Notes: generated by a model not told the origin, from the sequence alone. DNA of 61,916 nt from Pseudonocardia sp. CNS-139 (GCA_001942415.1 MKJX01000183.1:1-61916), one strand, 5' to 3'; positions 50,122-59,812 are shown, counted from the stretch's first letter. Numbers and translations are program-made.

Positions 50122-50370
50122 ATGGCAATCATCACGGTCCAGCTCTATCCGGGACGGTCGGTACAGCAGAAGCGCGACCTCGTCCGGGCACTCACCGACG
50201 CCGTGGTCGCCCACGCGGGTGCGACCCGGGAGCGGTGCTACGTGGTCCTGCAGGAGGTGCCGCCGGAGAACTGGGGCGTGCTGGGCACGTACGCCCTCGA
50301 CGACGAGGCGACCACCCGTCGATGGGCGCCGGACGGCACCCCTGTGACAGACGAACGGAGCAACCCGTGA
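50122..50370 (+). CDS. 4-oxalocrotonate tautomerase-like protein lacking Pro1
   Basis: Small protein of 82 residues starting ATG behind AAGGGA. It follows the tautomerase pattern: a beta strand at the N-terminus (AIITVQLYPG), KRDLVRALTDAVVAHAG helix, CYVVLQEVPPENWGVLG strand. Tautomerases use Pro1, exposed by removal of Met; here the residue after Met is Ala. Either the chemistry differs or the protein is not catalytic. Its stop overlaps the start of the PLP-enzyme gene (GTGA). Confidence 0.75.
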   Translation: MAIITVQLYPGRSVQQKRDLVRALTDAVVAHAGATRERCYVVLQEVPPENWGVLGTYALDDEATTRRWAPDGTPVTDERSNP

Positions 50371-51624
50371 CCAGCACCACCGCCCCCGTCACGCCCACCG
50401 GCGTGGAGTGGACCGCGAGCGGCCCGCGACCGGTGGCCGACCTCGACGCGGCCTTCACCCACGGCACGACCGAGGGGATCGTCGAGGTCCGCTACGACTA
50501 CCGGGCCGAGCTCCTGGACTTCGGCGCGGGTTCGGCGGAGAGCGCCACCGGCCTGTGGCGCTACGCCGGCCTGCTCCCGCCGTTCCCCGGGCCGGTGACC
50601 TACCCGCTTCGCGTGGGCGGCACCGCCCTCCTGCGCCCGGCCGCGCTCGCCCGCCGGATCGGCTTGCCGAACCTGCTGGTCAAGGACGAGACGCAGGGCC
50701 CGAGTCTGTCGAACAAGGACCGTTCGACCGCACTCGTCGTGGAGTACGCCCGCCAGACCGGGGCCGCTGCCGTCGCCGCGGCATCCACCGGGAACGTCGC
50801 CGCCTCGCTGGCCGTCGGCGCGGCCGCGGTGGGCATTCCGGCGGTCATCTTCGTGCCCTCCGACGTCGACCCGGGCAAGCTCATGGCCTCAGCCACGACG
50901 GGGGCGACGATCGTGCTCGTCGAGCAGGGCTACCAAGCCGCGTTCGCTCTCTCCCGGCAGATGGCCCGGCGGTTCGGCTGGCTCGACCGCAACACCGGCG
51001 TCAACCCCTTGACGATCGAGGGCAAGAAGACCGTCGCCTTCGAGATCTGGGAGCAGAACGGCCGGCGGTTCCCGGACACCGTCGTGGCCCCGATCGGCGA
51101 CGGGGTCACCCTCTACGCGCTCGCCAAGGGATTCGCCGAGCTCGCCGCCTGCGGTGCACCGGGCCGGCAGCCGCGCATCGTCGGCGTGCAGTCGAGCGGG
51201 TGCGCACCGGTCGCGTCGGCCTGGCGGGACGGTGGCCGGATCGAGCCGGTGCAGCCGGACACGGTCGCGACGGGATCGCCGTCGGAGCTCCGGTGTGCGG
51301 GTCGCTCGTGCTCGACGCGGTCCGGCGGACCGAGGGCCAGATCCTCGCGGTCGACGACTCCGCGATCCTCGACGCCGTGCACGAGCTGGGCGGCGCCGGG
51401 CTGCTCGCCGAGCCGTCCGGTGCCTGCGCCTACGCAGGTCTGCGCGCTGCGGTCGACGCCGGCGTCGTCGGGCGCGACGAGCAGGTGGTGGTCCTGATGA
51501 CCGGCTCGCTGGTGAAGGTCCCGCAGTTCGCCGCGCCGCCGCAGACCGCGGTGACGGTGTCCGGCGACCCGGAGGAGGCCGCCGCCGCGCTCGGCGGGCT
51601 GGTGCCGGGCCGGGCGGGGCGTGA
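50367..51624 (+). CDS. Threonine-synthase-like PLP enzyme, fold type II (frameshifted)
   Basis: About 418 residues starting GTG at 50367. The PLP Lys is in SLSNKDRST, the phosphate loop is ASTGNVAAS, and NPLTIEGKKTVAFEI is typical of threonine synthases. Frame switches fall near 51285 and close to 51600, where a TGA overlaps the GTG of the next gene. The enzyme probably performs beta- or gamma-replacement or elimination on an amino acid. Its place among catabolic genes argues against a biosynthetic threonine synthase. Confidence 0.82.
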
Positions 51625-52662
51625 CCGTGCCGTCCGGGACCGTCCTCACGGTCGAACGGGTCCGCAAGGCCGTCGGCGACGCCCCGGCGCACAGCCGGGC
51701 CCGCTGGCTGGTCGCCGTCGAGCCGCACCGGCCGACGCTGGACACGACGATCCCGGTCGAACTGGTCCGCGGCCGCCACCTGCACCCGCTCGTCGTGGTC
51801 ATGGCCGGCATGCACGGCGACGAGTACGAGGGCGTGTTCGCCGCGCACCGGGTCGCCGCCGACCTCGAGCCGGCCGACCTGCTCGGTTCCGTGCTGGTCG
51901 TGCCGGTCGCCAACCAGCTCGCGATCGCCTTCGGCGGCCGGCTGCAGCCGACCGACGCCACCGACCTCAACCGGGCCTTTCCGGGCGACCCGGCCGGGCT
52001 CCCGGTCCAACGGATCGCAGCCGCCCTGTTCGAGCTGACCGCCGACGCGACCTGCTGTACTCGCTGCACTCCTGGAGCCGCACCGGCACGGTCGTGCCGC
52101 ACGTCGAGCTCGCCGAGACCGGGGGCCCGGCGCTCGCCCGCAGCCAGGCGGCGGCCCTCGCGACCGGGCTGCCGTACGTGCTGCAGACCGGGTGGCCCGC
52201 CGGGTTGCTGGTCCGGGAGGCGCTCGCGGCGGGCACGCCCGCCATCGAGGCGGAGATCGGCGGGCACGGCATGGCCACCCGGGACGGCGTGGAGACCTGC
52301 CGGTACTCCGTGTTGCGGGTGCTCGCCGCCGCGGGCGTCCTGGCTGCGGGCCCGGCGGGGGCCGAGGCCCCGGACTCGCGGGTCGTCGAACCGCTCGACG
52401 TCCGGGTCGACCGCTCGGGCCTGGTGCTGCGCCACGTCGACGTCGGCGAGCCGGTACGCGCCGGTGCGCCGCTCGCGACCGTCGTCGACCTGTTCGGCGA
52501 CGTGCTGCAGGAGATCACCGCGCCGTGCGACGCGGTGGTCGGCACCGTCCGGACGGTCGGCGCCCTCACGCGGGGGACCGGGTCATCACCCTGTTCGTCC
52601 CCGCCACGTTCACTTCCACCCCTCGCCCCGACCCGGCCATCTCCCCGGAGGACCCCCGATGA
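51621..52662 (+). CDS. AstE/AspA-family zinc deacylase (two frameshifts)
   Basis: About 347 residues. The zinc ligands are visible as His and Glu in MAGMHGDEYEG, His in YSLHSW, with DLNRAFPGDP between; the general-base Glu is in AIEAEIGGHG. Frame switches fall near 52050 and 52575. The family removes acyl groups from N-acyl amino acids (succinylglutamate, N-acetylaspartate, N-acetyl-diaminobutyrate in ectoine degradation). It lies between a PLP enzyme and an M24-like hydrolase, an arrangement reminiscent of ectoine degradation genes, though no ectoine-specific gene is recognised. Confidence 0.85.
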
Positions 52663-53721
52663 CCGCCGCCGCAGCAACCGGCCCCGCCACCGCCGCCACG
52701 AGCGTGCTCGACAGGCTCGGCGTCTACGTCTTCCCGTGGGGCCCCGACCGGCCGGCGCCGACCGACCTGCTGCAGATGGGCGTGGACGCCGAGGCCTACG
52801 GCTTCGACTCCGTGCACATGCCCTGGCACCACACCCTGCCGATGCGGCGCATGCACGCGACCATCGCAACCGGTACATGCTCGACGCGTTCCCGCTCATG
52901 GCCATGCTCGCCGACCGCACGTCGCGGATCCGGCTGGGCGTCAACTCGGCGCTGCTGCCGGTGCACCACCCCTCGTCTGGGCCCAGCACTTCGCGAACCT
53001 GGACGTGATCTCCGGCGGGCGCGCCATCCCCGGTGTCGCGCTCGGATGGTGGACGGAGGATCTGCAGGTGGGCGGCGTCGGGCCGCGGGAGCGCGGCGCC
53101 CGGTCGGACGAGGCGCTCGAGGTGATCCACAAGCTCTGGAACGGCATCGAGATCACCGAGCCCGGCCGCTTCTGGGACGCGAGCGGTCTCGTGCTCGAAC
53201 CGCGTCCGGTGCAGTCGCCGTGCCCGCTCTGGTACGGCGGCAGCGAGAAGGCGCTGGCCCGCGCGAACCCGTGGTGCACCGGGCTGTTCACGATGAACCC
53301 GACCCCCGACGAGCTGCGCGGGACCGTGGTGCCTGCGGTGCGGTCGTCCGGAGCACAGCACGGGCGCACCCTCGACCTGGTCGTCTACAACTACGTGATC
53401 GTGTCCGACGACCAGGAGTGGCTGGAGCGGGAGATCCGCCCGCTGCTGCTGGGCCGGCTCAACTACTGCAGCCCGGCGGAGCTGGCGCAGCGCACGCCGG
53501 AGCAGGTCGCCGGCCAGGTGGTGCCCGACGGCAGGGTGATCTGGGGCAACGCGGAGCAGTGCGCGCGGCAGCTGCTCGCGCTGCTCGACGCGGGCGCCGA
53601 CTACCTCGTGCTCGACTTCAACTTCCACGGCGTGCGTGACCTCCCGTTCGCCCGCGAGCAGCTCGACCGGTTCGTCCAGCAGGTCGTGCCGCTCGCGGAC
53701 AAGCTGATGGGGGAACGGTGA
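52659..53721 (+). CDS. Luciferase-like (LLM class) flavin- or F420-dependent oxidoreductase (frameshifted)
   Basis: About 354 residues starting ATG at 52659 (ATGA overlap). The TIM-barrel motifs include LGVYVFPWGPDRP, AEAYGFDSVHMPWHHTLP, RIRLGVNSALLPVHHP, FANLDVISGGRAIPGVALGWW and CPLWYGGSEKALARA. Frame switches fall near 52870 and 52980. Members oxidise or reduce small organics with FMNH2 or F420; the subgroup is not clear. Confidence 0.87.
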
Positions 53722-54865
53722 CCGGCGCCGGGACGGTGTCGGCGCTCCCCGCCGAGTTCGCGGCGGCGGAGTACGCCGACCGGCTCGCCCGGACGCGGGC
53801 CGTGATGCAGGCGGTCGGGTGCGAGCTGCTGCTCGTCGACCGGCTCGAAGACGTCCACTGGCTCACGGGTGCGAGCTTCGCCGGCACGCTCTACCAGGCG
53901 GTGGTCGTCGGCCTGGACGCGCCGCCGGTGATCGTGCTGCGCCGGATCGACGAGCCCGGGCTCGCGGGGCGGCCCTGGGGCGGGCAGAGCGTCGGCTACG
54001 CCGACTGGGAGGACCCGGTGTCCCTCGTGCTCGACCGCCTCTCGTCCACCAGTGGGCGGGTCGGGATCGACGGGGCGTCCAACGGTCTCACGGTGCAGCG
54101 CTACCGGCGGATCGCGGCGGCCCTCGGTGACCGGGTCGTGGACGCCTCGGCGGCACTGGCCGCCGAGCGCACGGTGAAGTCGGACGCGGAGCTGGCGCAC
54201 ATGTGGCACGCCGCGGGCATCGCGGACCGGGCCATGGCCGACCTCGCCGGTCTGGCCCGCCCGGGCACGCCCGAGCGGGAGCTGGCCGTCGCGGCGGCGG
54301 GACGCTACCTGCGCGACGGGGCGAGCTGTGCGCACGTCGGACCGCTGTCGGTGAGCCGCGGCCGCGACGACCTGCACGGCACGGTCGGGCACGCCGAGCT
54401 CGCCGAGGGCGACGTCGTGCACGCCGAGCTGCTGCCGGAGTTCCGGGGCTACGCCGCCCGGATCATGCGCTCCGTCGCCGTCGGCAGGCCGGACCCGGTG
54501 GCCGTGCAGGTCGTCGAGCGGCTGGTCGAGCTGCAGGACGCCCAGCTCGCGGCGATGGTGCCCGGGGCGGGCGCGCGTGACGTCGACGCGATCGTGCGGG
54601 ACCCGCTGGTCGGCTCGGGCCTGCGCACGGACGCGCCGAACGTCACCGGGTACGCGGTCGGTCTGTACGGCATCCCGCGGACGAACCTGATCAGCGACTT
54701 CACCCGGACCTTCACCCCGGCCGCCGACTGGGTGCTGCGCGAGCGGCAGACGTTCCACATGTACGTGTCGGCGCGCGGGCTGGCCGTCAGCGAGACGGTC
54801 GTCGTCACCCGGAGGGCGCGCGGCGTCTCGGCGCCGCGCCGCGCGCCCTGCTCGCCGGGGGCTGA
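53718..54865 (+). CDS. M24-family (creatinase-like) hydrolase without obvious metal site
   Basis: About 382 residues starting GTG at 53718. The creatinase N-domain (residues 15-150) precedes a pita-bread domain with AERTVKSDAELAHMWHAAGIADRAM. At the positions of the usual dinuclear metal ligands the sequence reads HAELLPEFRGY, RIMRS and VTGYAVGL, so most Asp/His ligands are missing, as in creatinase and related amidinohydrolases. A missing C near 54808 restores VTPEGARRLGAAPRALLAGG before the TGA at 54863. It may open a cyclic amidine or lactam-type bond. Confidence 0.8.
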
Positions 54866-54886
54866 GCGACAGGCGTCAGGCAGGTG

Positions 54887-56308
54887 TCACGACCGGGCCG
54901 TCTCGGCGCCCGCCGCCACGAGCGGGGGCGGTTCGGCGAGCCCGAGTGCGTGTGCCGCGCCCCGCAGCGAGCGGTCCTGCTGCGCGGCGTAGAGCGCGTA
55001 GGGGTCGTGCAGCGGGCGGTCCAGGACGCCGGCCATCCAGCCGGCGTCCAGGAGGGTGCCGCTGCGCGACCCGTCCTTTCGCCCCTCACCGGTGAGGTTG
55101 GACTGGAAGATCCCGGCGGCCGACCGCGGCAGGAAGTCCTCGTAGACGATCGGCTGCATCTGCAGCGCGCCGTCGGCGAGCAGGCCGGCCAGGTCCCGCC
55201 CCTCGCGCGGGCGGGCGCCGGAGGCGGCGGTGAACGTCGCGTACCCGAGCCCGTCGAGGACCAGCTGCGTCTCCTCCCGCGGGAAGCGCTGCTCCCACAC
55301 CGCGCGTGCCGCATCGGCGGGGAGCACCGGGCTCGCCGCCGCGAGCGTGTCGGCCTCGACGAGGGCGGCGTCGTAGTGGGCGCGTCCGGCCGGGGTCAGG
55401 GCGATTCCGCGGGACTCGACCTCACCGAACCGCACCCGGACCGCGCCGGTCCCGATCGTGCCGTCCGGCTCGCGCATCGGCCGGTGCTCGTCGAGCGCAC
55501 GGAACGACGTCTGCCGCAGCAGGACGTCCGGCCCGTCCCAGCGCGGCGGGCCCTGGATCCGGTCGATCATCGCGATCCCGCGCTCGCCCATGCGGGCGTA
55601 CAGGAGATCGATGTCCAGCACCCGAGGCGTGAGGTGGTTGATGTGGGTCGAGGTGACGCCGGCGATGTCGGCGGCCACGGCGGACACCGCGGACAGCTCC
55701 GCGTACCAGGCGCGGTCGATGGGCTCGCGGGAGAGGGCGAACGCCGCTGTCGCGAGCGTGACGAACCGCCGGGCCGCCTCCGGGACCAGCCCGCCGTCGC
55801 GTTCGGCGCGATCGGCCAGATCGAGCAGCTCCGCGCCGAAGAGCCGGCGCCCGGCCAGGAACCGGCCGATCCGCACCTCCAGGTCCTCGTCGAAGAACCG
55901 CCGGTCGGCAGGGGTCAGCAGGGACGTGAACATCCGGAACGGGTTGCGGGCCAGCTCATCGGCAGCGATGGGGCGGAAGGCCGTCGACACGACCGGGACC
56001 GCGCTCCGGGCGGCGTCACGCAGGTCGTAGAAACCCACCGGGTACATGCCCATCGCTCCGAACACCCGCGCCACCTGGGCCAGCTCGCCCGGGGTGCCGA
56101 CCCGAATGGCGCCGTGGCGCTCGACGTGCACCCGTTCGGGCTCCCCGAGGCGACGGGCCCGCGCGCCGTCGGCCCGCAGCACGGCGGCGTTCACCTCGGC
56201 GCAGACGTCCAGCAGCGTCGTGTACGCGGGCACCTCCGTCCCGTACACGGCCGACATGCTCTGAGCGAACTCGGCGCGCAACCGCCACGACGGAACGATC
56301 GTCATCAT
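54887..56308 (-). CDS. hglS: 2-oxoadipate dioxygenase/decarboxylase, HglS/YdcJ (DUF1338) family
   Basis: Intact protein of about 473 residues. The family motifs VGFYDLRDA, VVSTAFRPI and THINHLTPRVLDID are present, the His residues being part of the metal site. HglS converts 2-oxoadipate with O2 to D-2-hydroxyglutarate and CO2 in bacterial D-lysine catabolism. The ATG at 56308 follows GAGAGG. It is divergent from a LysR gene, which may control it. The FAD/Fe-S dehydrogenase at 30-33 kb has the layout of enzymes that oxidise D-2-hydroxyglutarate. Confidence 0.88.
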   Translation of the reverse strand: MMTIVPSWRLRAEFAQSMSAVYGTEVPAYTTLLDVCAEVNAAVLRADGARARRLGEPERVHVERHGAIRVGTPGELAQVARVFGAMGMYPVGFYDLRDAARSAVPVVSTAFRPIAADELARNPFRMFTSLLTPADRRFFDEDLEVRIGRFLAGRRLFGAELLDLADRAERDGGLVPEAARRFVTLATAAFALSREPIDRAWYAELSAVSAVAADIAGVTSTHINHLTPRVLDIDLLYARMGERGIAMIDRIQGPPRWDGPDVLLRQTSFRALDEHRPMREPDGTIGTGAVRVRFGEVESRGIALTPAGRAHYDAALVEADTLAAASPVLPADAARAVWEQRFPREETQLVLDGLGYATFTAASGARPREGRDLAGLLADGALQMQPIVYEDFLPRSAAGIFQSNLTGEGRKDGSRSGTLLDAGWMAGVLDRPLHDPYALYAAQQDRSLRGAAHALGLAEPPPLVAAGAETARS

Positions 56309-56406
56309 CCACCTCTCGAACGGGTCCGGTCCGGGATCCATGGTCGGTTCGTGCCGCGGCGCCGGTCCATCGATCGCTGCTCACGGGAATCGGACAGGAG
56401 ATCTGC

Positions 56407-57325
56407 ATGGACCTGAGCTGGACCTCGTTGCGCGCGCTGCGCGAGCTCGACCGGCGGGGAACGATGCACGCCGCCGCCAAGGCGCTGGGCTACACACCGA
56501 GCGCCGTCTCGCAGCAGATCGCCGCGCTGGAGACGGCCGCCGGCTGTGCGCTGATCGTGCGCGTGGGCCGGGGCGTCGCGCTCACGCCGGAAGGGACCGT
56601 GCTGGCGCGGCACGCGGACACGCTCCTGGAGGCCGGGCGCGCCGCGATCGCCGATCTCGGCGCGGCCCGCGACCGCGTGTCCGGCCGGGTCCGGGTCGGC
56701 ATGTTCGCCGCCGCGCTCTCCACGGTGCTGCCCGGCCTGGTGGACGACCTGCACGGCCGGCATCCCGGGGTGCGCGTGCACGCTCGGCAGCTCACCGGGA
56801 CCGACCTGGTCGACGCGTCCGGACCGGCGAGGTCGATCTCGCGTTGGGGCTCGACTACTCCACGGTGGCGGTCGCGCGTGATCCGTTGCTGCGCTTCGAA
56901 CACGTCGGTAGCGAGCCGGTGACGGTCGTGACGGCGTCGTCGTCGCCACCGATCGTGGCTCCCGACGGCCTCTCGTCGGTCGGGTGGGTTCTCGAGCCGC
57001 CGGCGACACCGTTCGGTGCCGCCGTGCGTGCCGCCTGCCGCCGTCTGGGTGTTGAGCCGCTCGTGCGGGTCGAGGTCGAGGACACGGCGGCGGCGCTCGG
57101 GCTGGTCGCCCGCGGGTTCGGGGCCACCGTTGCGACCCGGTCGATGCTGCGCCTGGCCCCGGCGGTGGAGCTACGGGCTCACGAGCTCGACCTCGGACTG
57201 ATGCGCGATCTCGTGCTCGTACACCGCGCAGACGCGCCGGTCTGCTCACCGTGCGCGTCGTCGCCGATGCGCTGCGCGGTGCCGCGCGCCGGATGCACGA
57301 ATCGCCGGCGCATTCGGATTCCTAA
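56407..57325 (+). CDS. LysR-family transcriptional regulator (two frameshifts)
   Basis: About 306 residues with the N-terminal winged helix (SLRALRELDRRGTMHAAAKALGYTPSAVSQQIAALETAAG) and a LysR substrate domain. Frame switches fall near 56825 and 57240; in the restored frame it ends RRMHESPAHSDS at a TAA (57323). It is divergent from the HglS-like gene (98-bp gap), the usual arrangement for control of that neighbour. Confidence 0.87.
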
Positions 57326-57384
57326 GGTCTGCTTACCTATGAGCGAAAGGTCTTCGCGATGGTCGCAGGACGACCTGACGTGTC

Positions 57385-57870
57385 ATGGTTCGGGACGTGT
57401 CCGTTCCCCCGATGCGAAACGTACGGGCCCGGTTGGCCGATCTCGGGATCGCGCTCCCGCCCACCGCCACACCATTGGCGGCATACGTGCCGGCCGTCCG
57501 GGCCGGACGGTTCGTCCACACTTCCGGCCAGCTTCCGACAAAAGACGGTGAACCGGTCCTCGTCGGTCGCCTCGGTGCCGGGATCGACGTCGAGCAGGGG
57601 GCCGAGGCCGCACGCATCTGTGTTCTGAACGCGCTCGCCGCGATCGCGACGGTCGCCGATCTCGACGACGTCACCCGGATCGTGAAGGTGGTCGGGTTCG
57701 TGGCGTCCGACCCCTCTTTCACCGAGCAGCCGGCCGTCGTGAACGGCGCCAGCCGGCTGCTCGGTGAGGTCTTCGGGTCGGCCGGGACCCATGCGCGTTC
57801 GGCGGTCGGGGTCGCGGTGCTCCCGCTCGGCGTGCCGGTCGAGATCGAGATGGTCGTCGAAGTCCGCTGA
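57385..57870 (+). CDS. RidA/YjgF-family enamine/imine deaminase
   Basis: Intact protein of 161 residues, with the RidA fold: GRFVHTSGQLPTKDGEP, GIDVEQGAEAARICVLNALAAI, RIVKVVGFVASDP and ARSAVGVAVLPLGVPVEIEMVV. The conserved Arg that anchors a carboxylate substrate in RidA is replaced in context by ARSAVGVA. RidA proteins hydrolyse reactive imines released by PLP enzymes, which fits the threonine-synthase-like gene nearby. The start may be the ATG at 57385 or 57412. Confidence 0.85.
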   Translation: MVRDVSVPPMRNVRARLADLGIALPPTATPLAAYVPAVRAGRFVHTSGQLPTKDGEPVLVGRLGAGIDVEQGAEAARICVLNALAAIATVADLDDVTRIVKVVGFVASDPSFTEQPAVVNGASRLLGEVFGSAGTHARSAVGVAVLPLGVPVEIEMVVEVR

Positions 57871-57899
57871 GGCGTTCTTTCCGTTGTTCGGAGGTCTGA

Positions 57900-58928
57900 T
57901 TGCTGAGGATCGGCTACAAGGCGTCGGCCGAGCAGTTCGCACCCCGCGAGCTCCTCGGTTTCGCGGTGCACGCGGAGCGCCTCGGATTCGACTCGGTGTT
58001 CGTCAGCGACCACCTGCAGCCATGGCGGCACACCGGGGGACACGCGCCTGCGGTGCTGCCGTGGATCGGCGCGTTGCTCGCCCGTACCGAGCGCGTGGTC
58101 GTCGGCACCAGCGTGCTGACCCCGACGTTCCGATACCACCCCGGGGTCATTGCCCAGGCCTTCGCGACGATGGGCTGCCTGGCCCCGGGCCGGGTCGTCC
58201 TCGGCGTCGGTTCCGGGGAGTCGATGAACGAGGCGCCGCTCGGGCTCTCCTGGCCGGAGCCCAAGGAGAGGTTCCAGCGGCTCAGGGAAGCCGTGGAACT
58301 GATCCAGGAACTGTGGCGGCACGACCGCGTGACCTTCCGCGGCACGTACTACCGGAGCGTCAACGCCACGATCTACGACCGCCCGGACGTGCCGGTCCCG
58401 ATCTACATCGCCGGCGCCGGGCCGGCGGTGACCCGGCTGGCCGGGCGAGTCGCCGACGGGTTCATCTGCACCAGCGGCAAGAAATGGGAGCTCTACCGGG
58501 ACGTCCTCGTTCCGGCGCTCGGGGAAGGCGCCGCCAGGTCCAGCAGGACCGTGCGCGATCTGGACATGACGATCGAGCTGAAGGTCTCGTTCGACACGGA
58601 CCTCCGACGCGCCCGCGACGCGACCCGGCACTGGGCGGCACTGGCCCTCTCACCGGCCGAGAAGCTGGGCGTCGAGGACCCGGTCGAGATGGAGAGGCTG
58701 GCCGACGCGCTGCCGACCGAGCGGGCGGCGAGCAGGTGGATCGTGTCCGCCGACCCCGAGGAGCACATCGCCCGGATCAAGCCCTACGTGGACCTCGGCT
58801 TCCGGCATCTCGTCTTCCACGCACCCGGCCCGGATCAGAAGCGGTTCCTCGACCTCTACAGCGAGCGGGTCGTGCCGACGCTGCGTCGGTGGGCTGCCGG
58901 TCCGCAGGTGCGCGCCGGAGAGGGCTGA
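57900..58928 (+). CDS. F420-dependent glucose-6-phosphate dehydrogenase-like oxidoreductase
   Basis: Intact LLM-family protein of 342 residues starting TTG at 57900 with GGAGG five bases upstream. The N-terminal LRIGYKASAEQFAPRELL, SDHLQPWRHTGGHAPAVLPW, GTSVLTPTFRYHPGVIAQAF and DGFICTSGKKW match Fgd. Fgd oxidises glucose-6-phosphate with F420 as hydride acceptor and supplies F420H2. It lies behind RidA, with a 30-base gap. The 175 bp after it hold no convincing gene. Confidence 0.88.
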   Translation: MLRIGYKASAEQFAPRELLGFAVHAERLGFDSVFVSDHLQPWRHTGGHAPAVLPWIGALLARTERVVVGTSVLTPTFRYHPGVIAQAFATMGCLAPGRVVLGVGSGESMNEAPLGLSWPEPKERFQRLREAVELIQELWRHDRVTFRGTYYRSVNATIYDRPDVPVPIYIAGAGPAVTRLAGRVADGFICTSGKKWELYRDVLVPALGEGAARSSRTVRDLDMTIELKVSFDTDLRRARDATRHWAALALSPAEKLGVEDPVEMERLADALPTERAASRWIVSADPEEHIARIKPYVDLGFRHLVFHAPGPDQKRFLDLYSERVVPTLRRWAAGPQVRAGEG

Positions 58929-59102
58929 CGAGCCCGCCGCTCCGGCTCACGGGATCGGCTGAGCGGGCCGGGACGGCAGGTCCGGGCCCGAACCAGTTCG
59001 CCGGTGGGGTGCCGGAGATGGCCTGCGTGAGCCGCCACGCCGCGTCTCGGACCGACCGGGCCAACGGATCCAGCTCCCGGAACGAGTCGCCCTCTGGCGG
59101 TG

Positions 59103-59750
59103 CTATCGGGGCAGCAGTTGGTCGATCAGGATCTGGGTCAGCCACTGTTCGTATCGTTTCGGCGGCCAGCCGCGGTCGGTGACGAGCAGTTGGTAGACCT
59201 CGGGGGACATCAGCGCGTGGATGATGTCGGCTGCGTCTGCCTCGCTCACGGTGGGTCTCAAGGCGCCGCTGCGGGCGAGGGATCGTGCGATCAGTTCTTG
59301 TCCGGCCCGGCGGTGCCGTGTTCGGTCGGCCAGTAGGGCGGTCGCGTCCGGGTCGGACTCGGCCGCGCCGACGAGGACTCGGTACAGCGGCTCGGTCCGC
59401 GTGTTGACCTCACGGCAGATGGCCGCGAACCCCGCCAGCTGCCTGGTCGGGTCGGGATCGGCGAGCAGCGCTCGCGCGATGGGCTGATCCGCAAGGGGCG
59501 TGGAGTCCTCGGTTCCGGCGACCGACGCGTCGATCAGCGCGGTGAGGATGCCGAGCTTCGAGGAGAACAGCCGGTACACCGTGGCGGGCGGGACGTCGGA
59601 TCGTTCGCTGATCGCCTCGACGGTCGTGGCCGCGTAGCCGCGTTCGACGAACAGGGTCCGGGCCGCCTCGACGACCGCGGCGCGGGCCAGCCGGGTGCGG
59701 GCTTGTCGGCCTCCGCCCTCGGGTGGGCCGGCCCTCGTGTCGCCCACCAT
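59103..59750 (-). CDS. TetR-family regulator
   Basis: About 215 residues. Helix-turn-helix at about residues 20-65 (VEAARTLFVERGYAATTVEAISERSDVPPATVYRLFSSK) and a TetR C-terminal domain. The ATG at 59750 lies only six bases from a 35-bp palindrome, so the operator overlaps its own translation-initiation region. It divergently faces the membrane protein and monooxygenase genes, which it probably represses. Confidence 0.88.
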   Translation of the reverse strand: MVGDTRAGPPEGGGRQARTRLARAAVVEAARTLFVERGYAATTVEAISERSDVPPATVYRLFSSKLGILTALIDASVAGTEDSTPLADQPIARALLADPDPTRQLAGFAAICREVNTRTEPLYRVLVGAAESDPDATALLADRTRHRRAGQELIARSLARSGALRPTVSEADAADIIHALMSPEVYQLLVTDRGWPPKRYEQWLTQILIDQLLPR

Positions 59751-59755
59751 GAAGT

Positions 59756-59790
59756 GAGAGTAGCACCCCCAAATTGGGAGTGTTACTCTC
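59756..59790. promoter_or_regulatory. 35-bp near-perfect palindromic TetR operator
   Basis: GAGAGTAxCACxCCCAA and TTGGGxGTGxTACTCTC face each other about one central base at 59773; only two positions per arm mismatch. It sits between the divergent TetR gene (start 59750) and the small membrane protein gene (start 59813). The arm length suggests two repressor dimers bound side by side. Confidence 0.85.
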
Positions 59791-59812
59791 AAACTGTGAT
59801 GAGGAGGGTCGA

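Noticed and set aside
57320..57340. Iron-box-like sequence CTAAGGTCTGCTTACCTAT at the end of the LysR gene
   Set aside because: Only about 12 of 19 positions match the DtxR/IdeR consensus, it overlaps coding sequence, and the next gene (RidA) is not an expected iron target.
58777..59145. Minus-strand ORF of 122 residues between the Fgd-like gene and TetR
   Set aside because: It overlaps both the TetR 3' end and the Fgd-like gene, has no ribosome-binding site and no recognisable motif; a shadow ORF is more likely.
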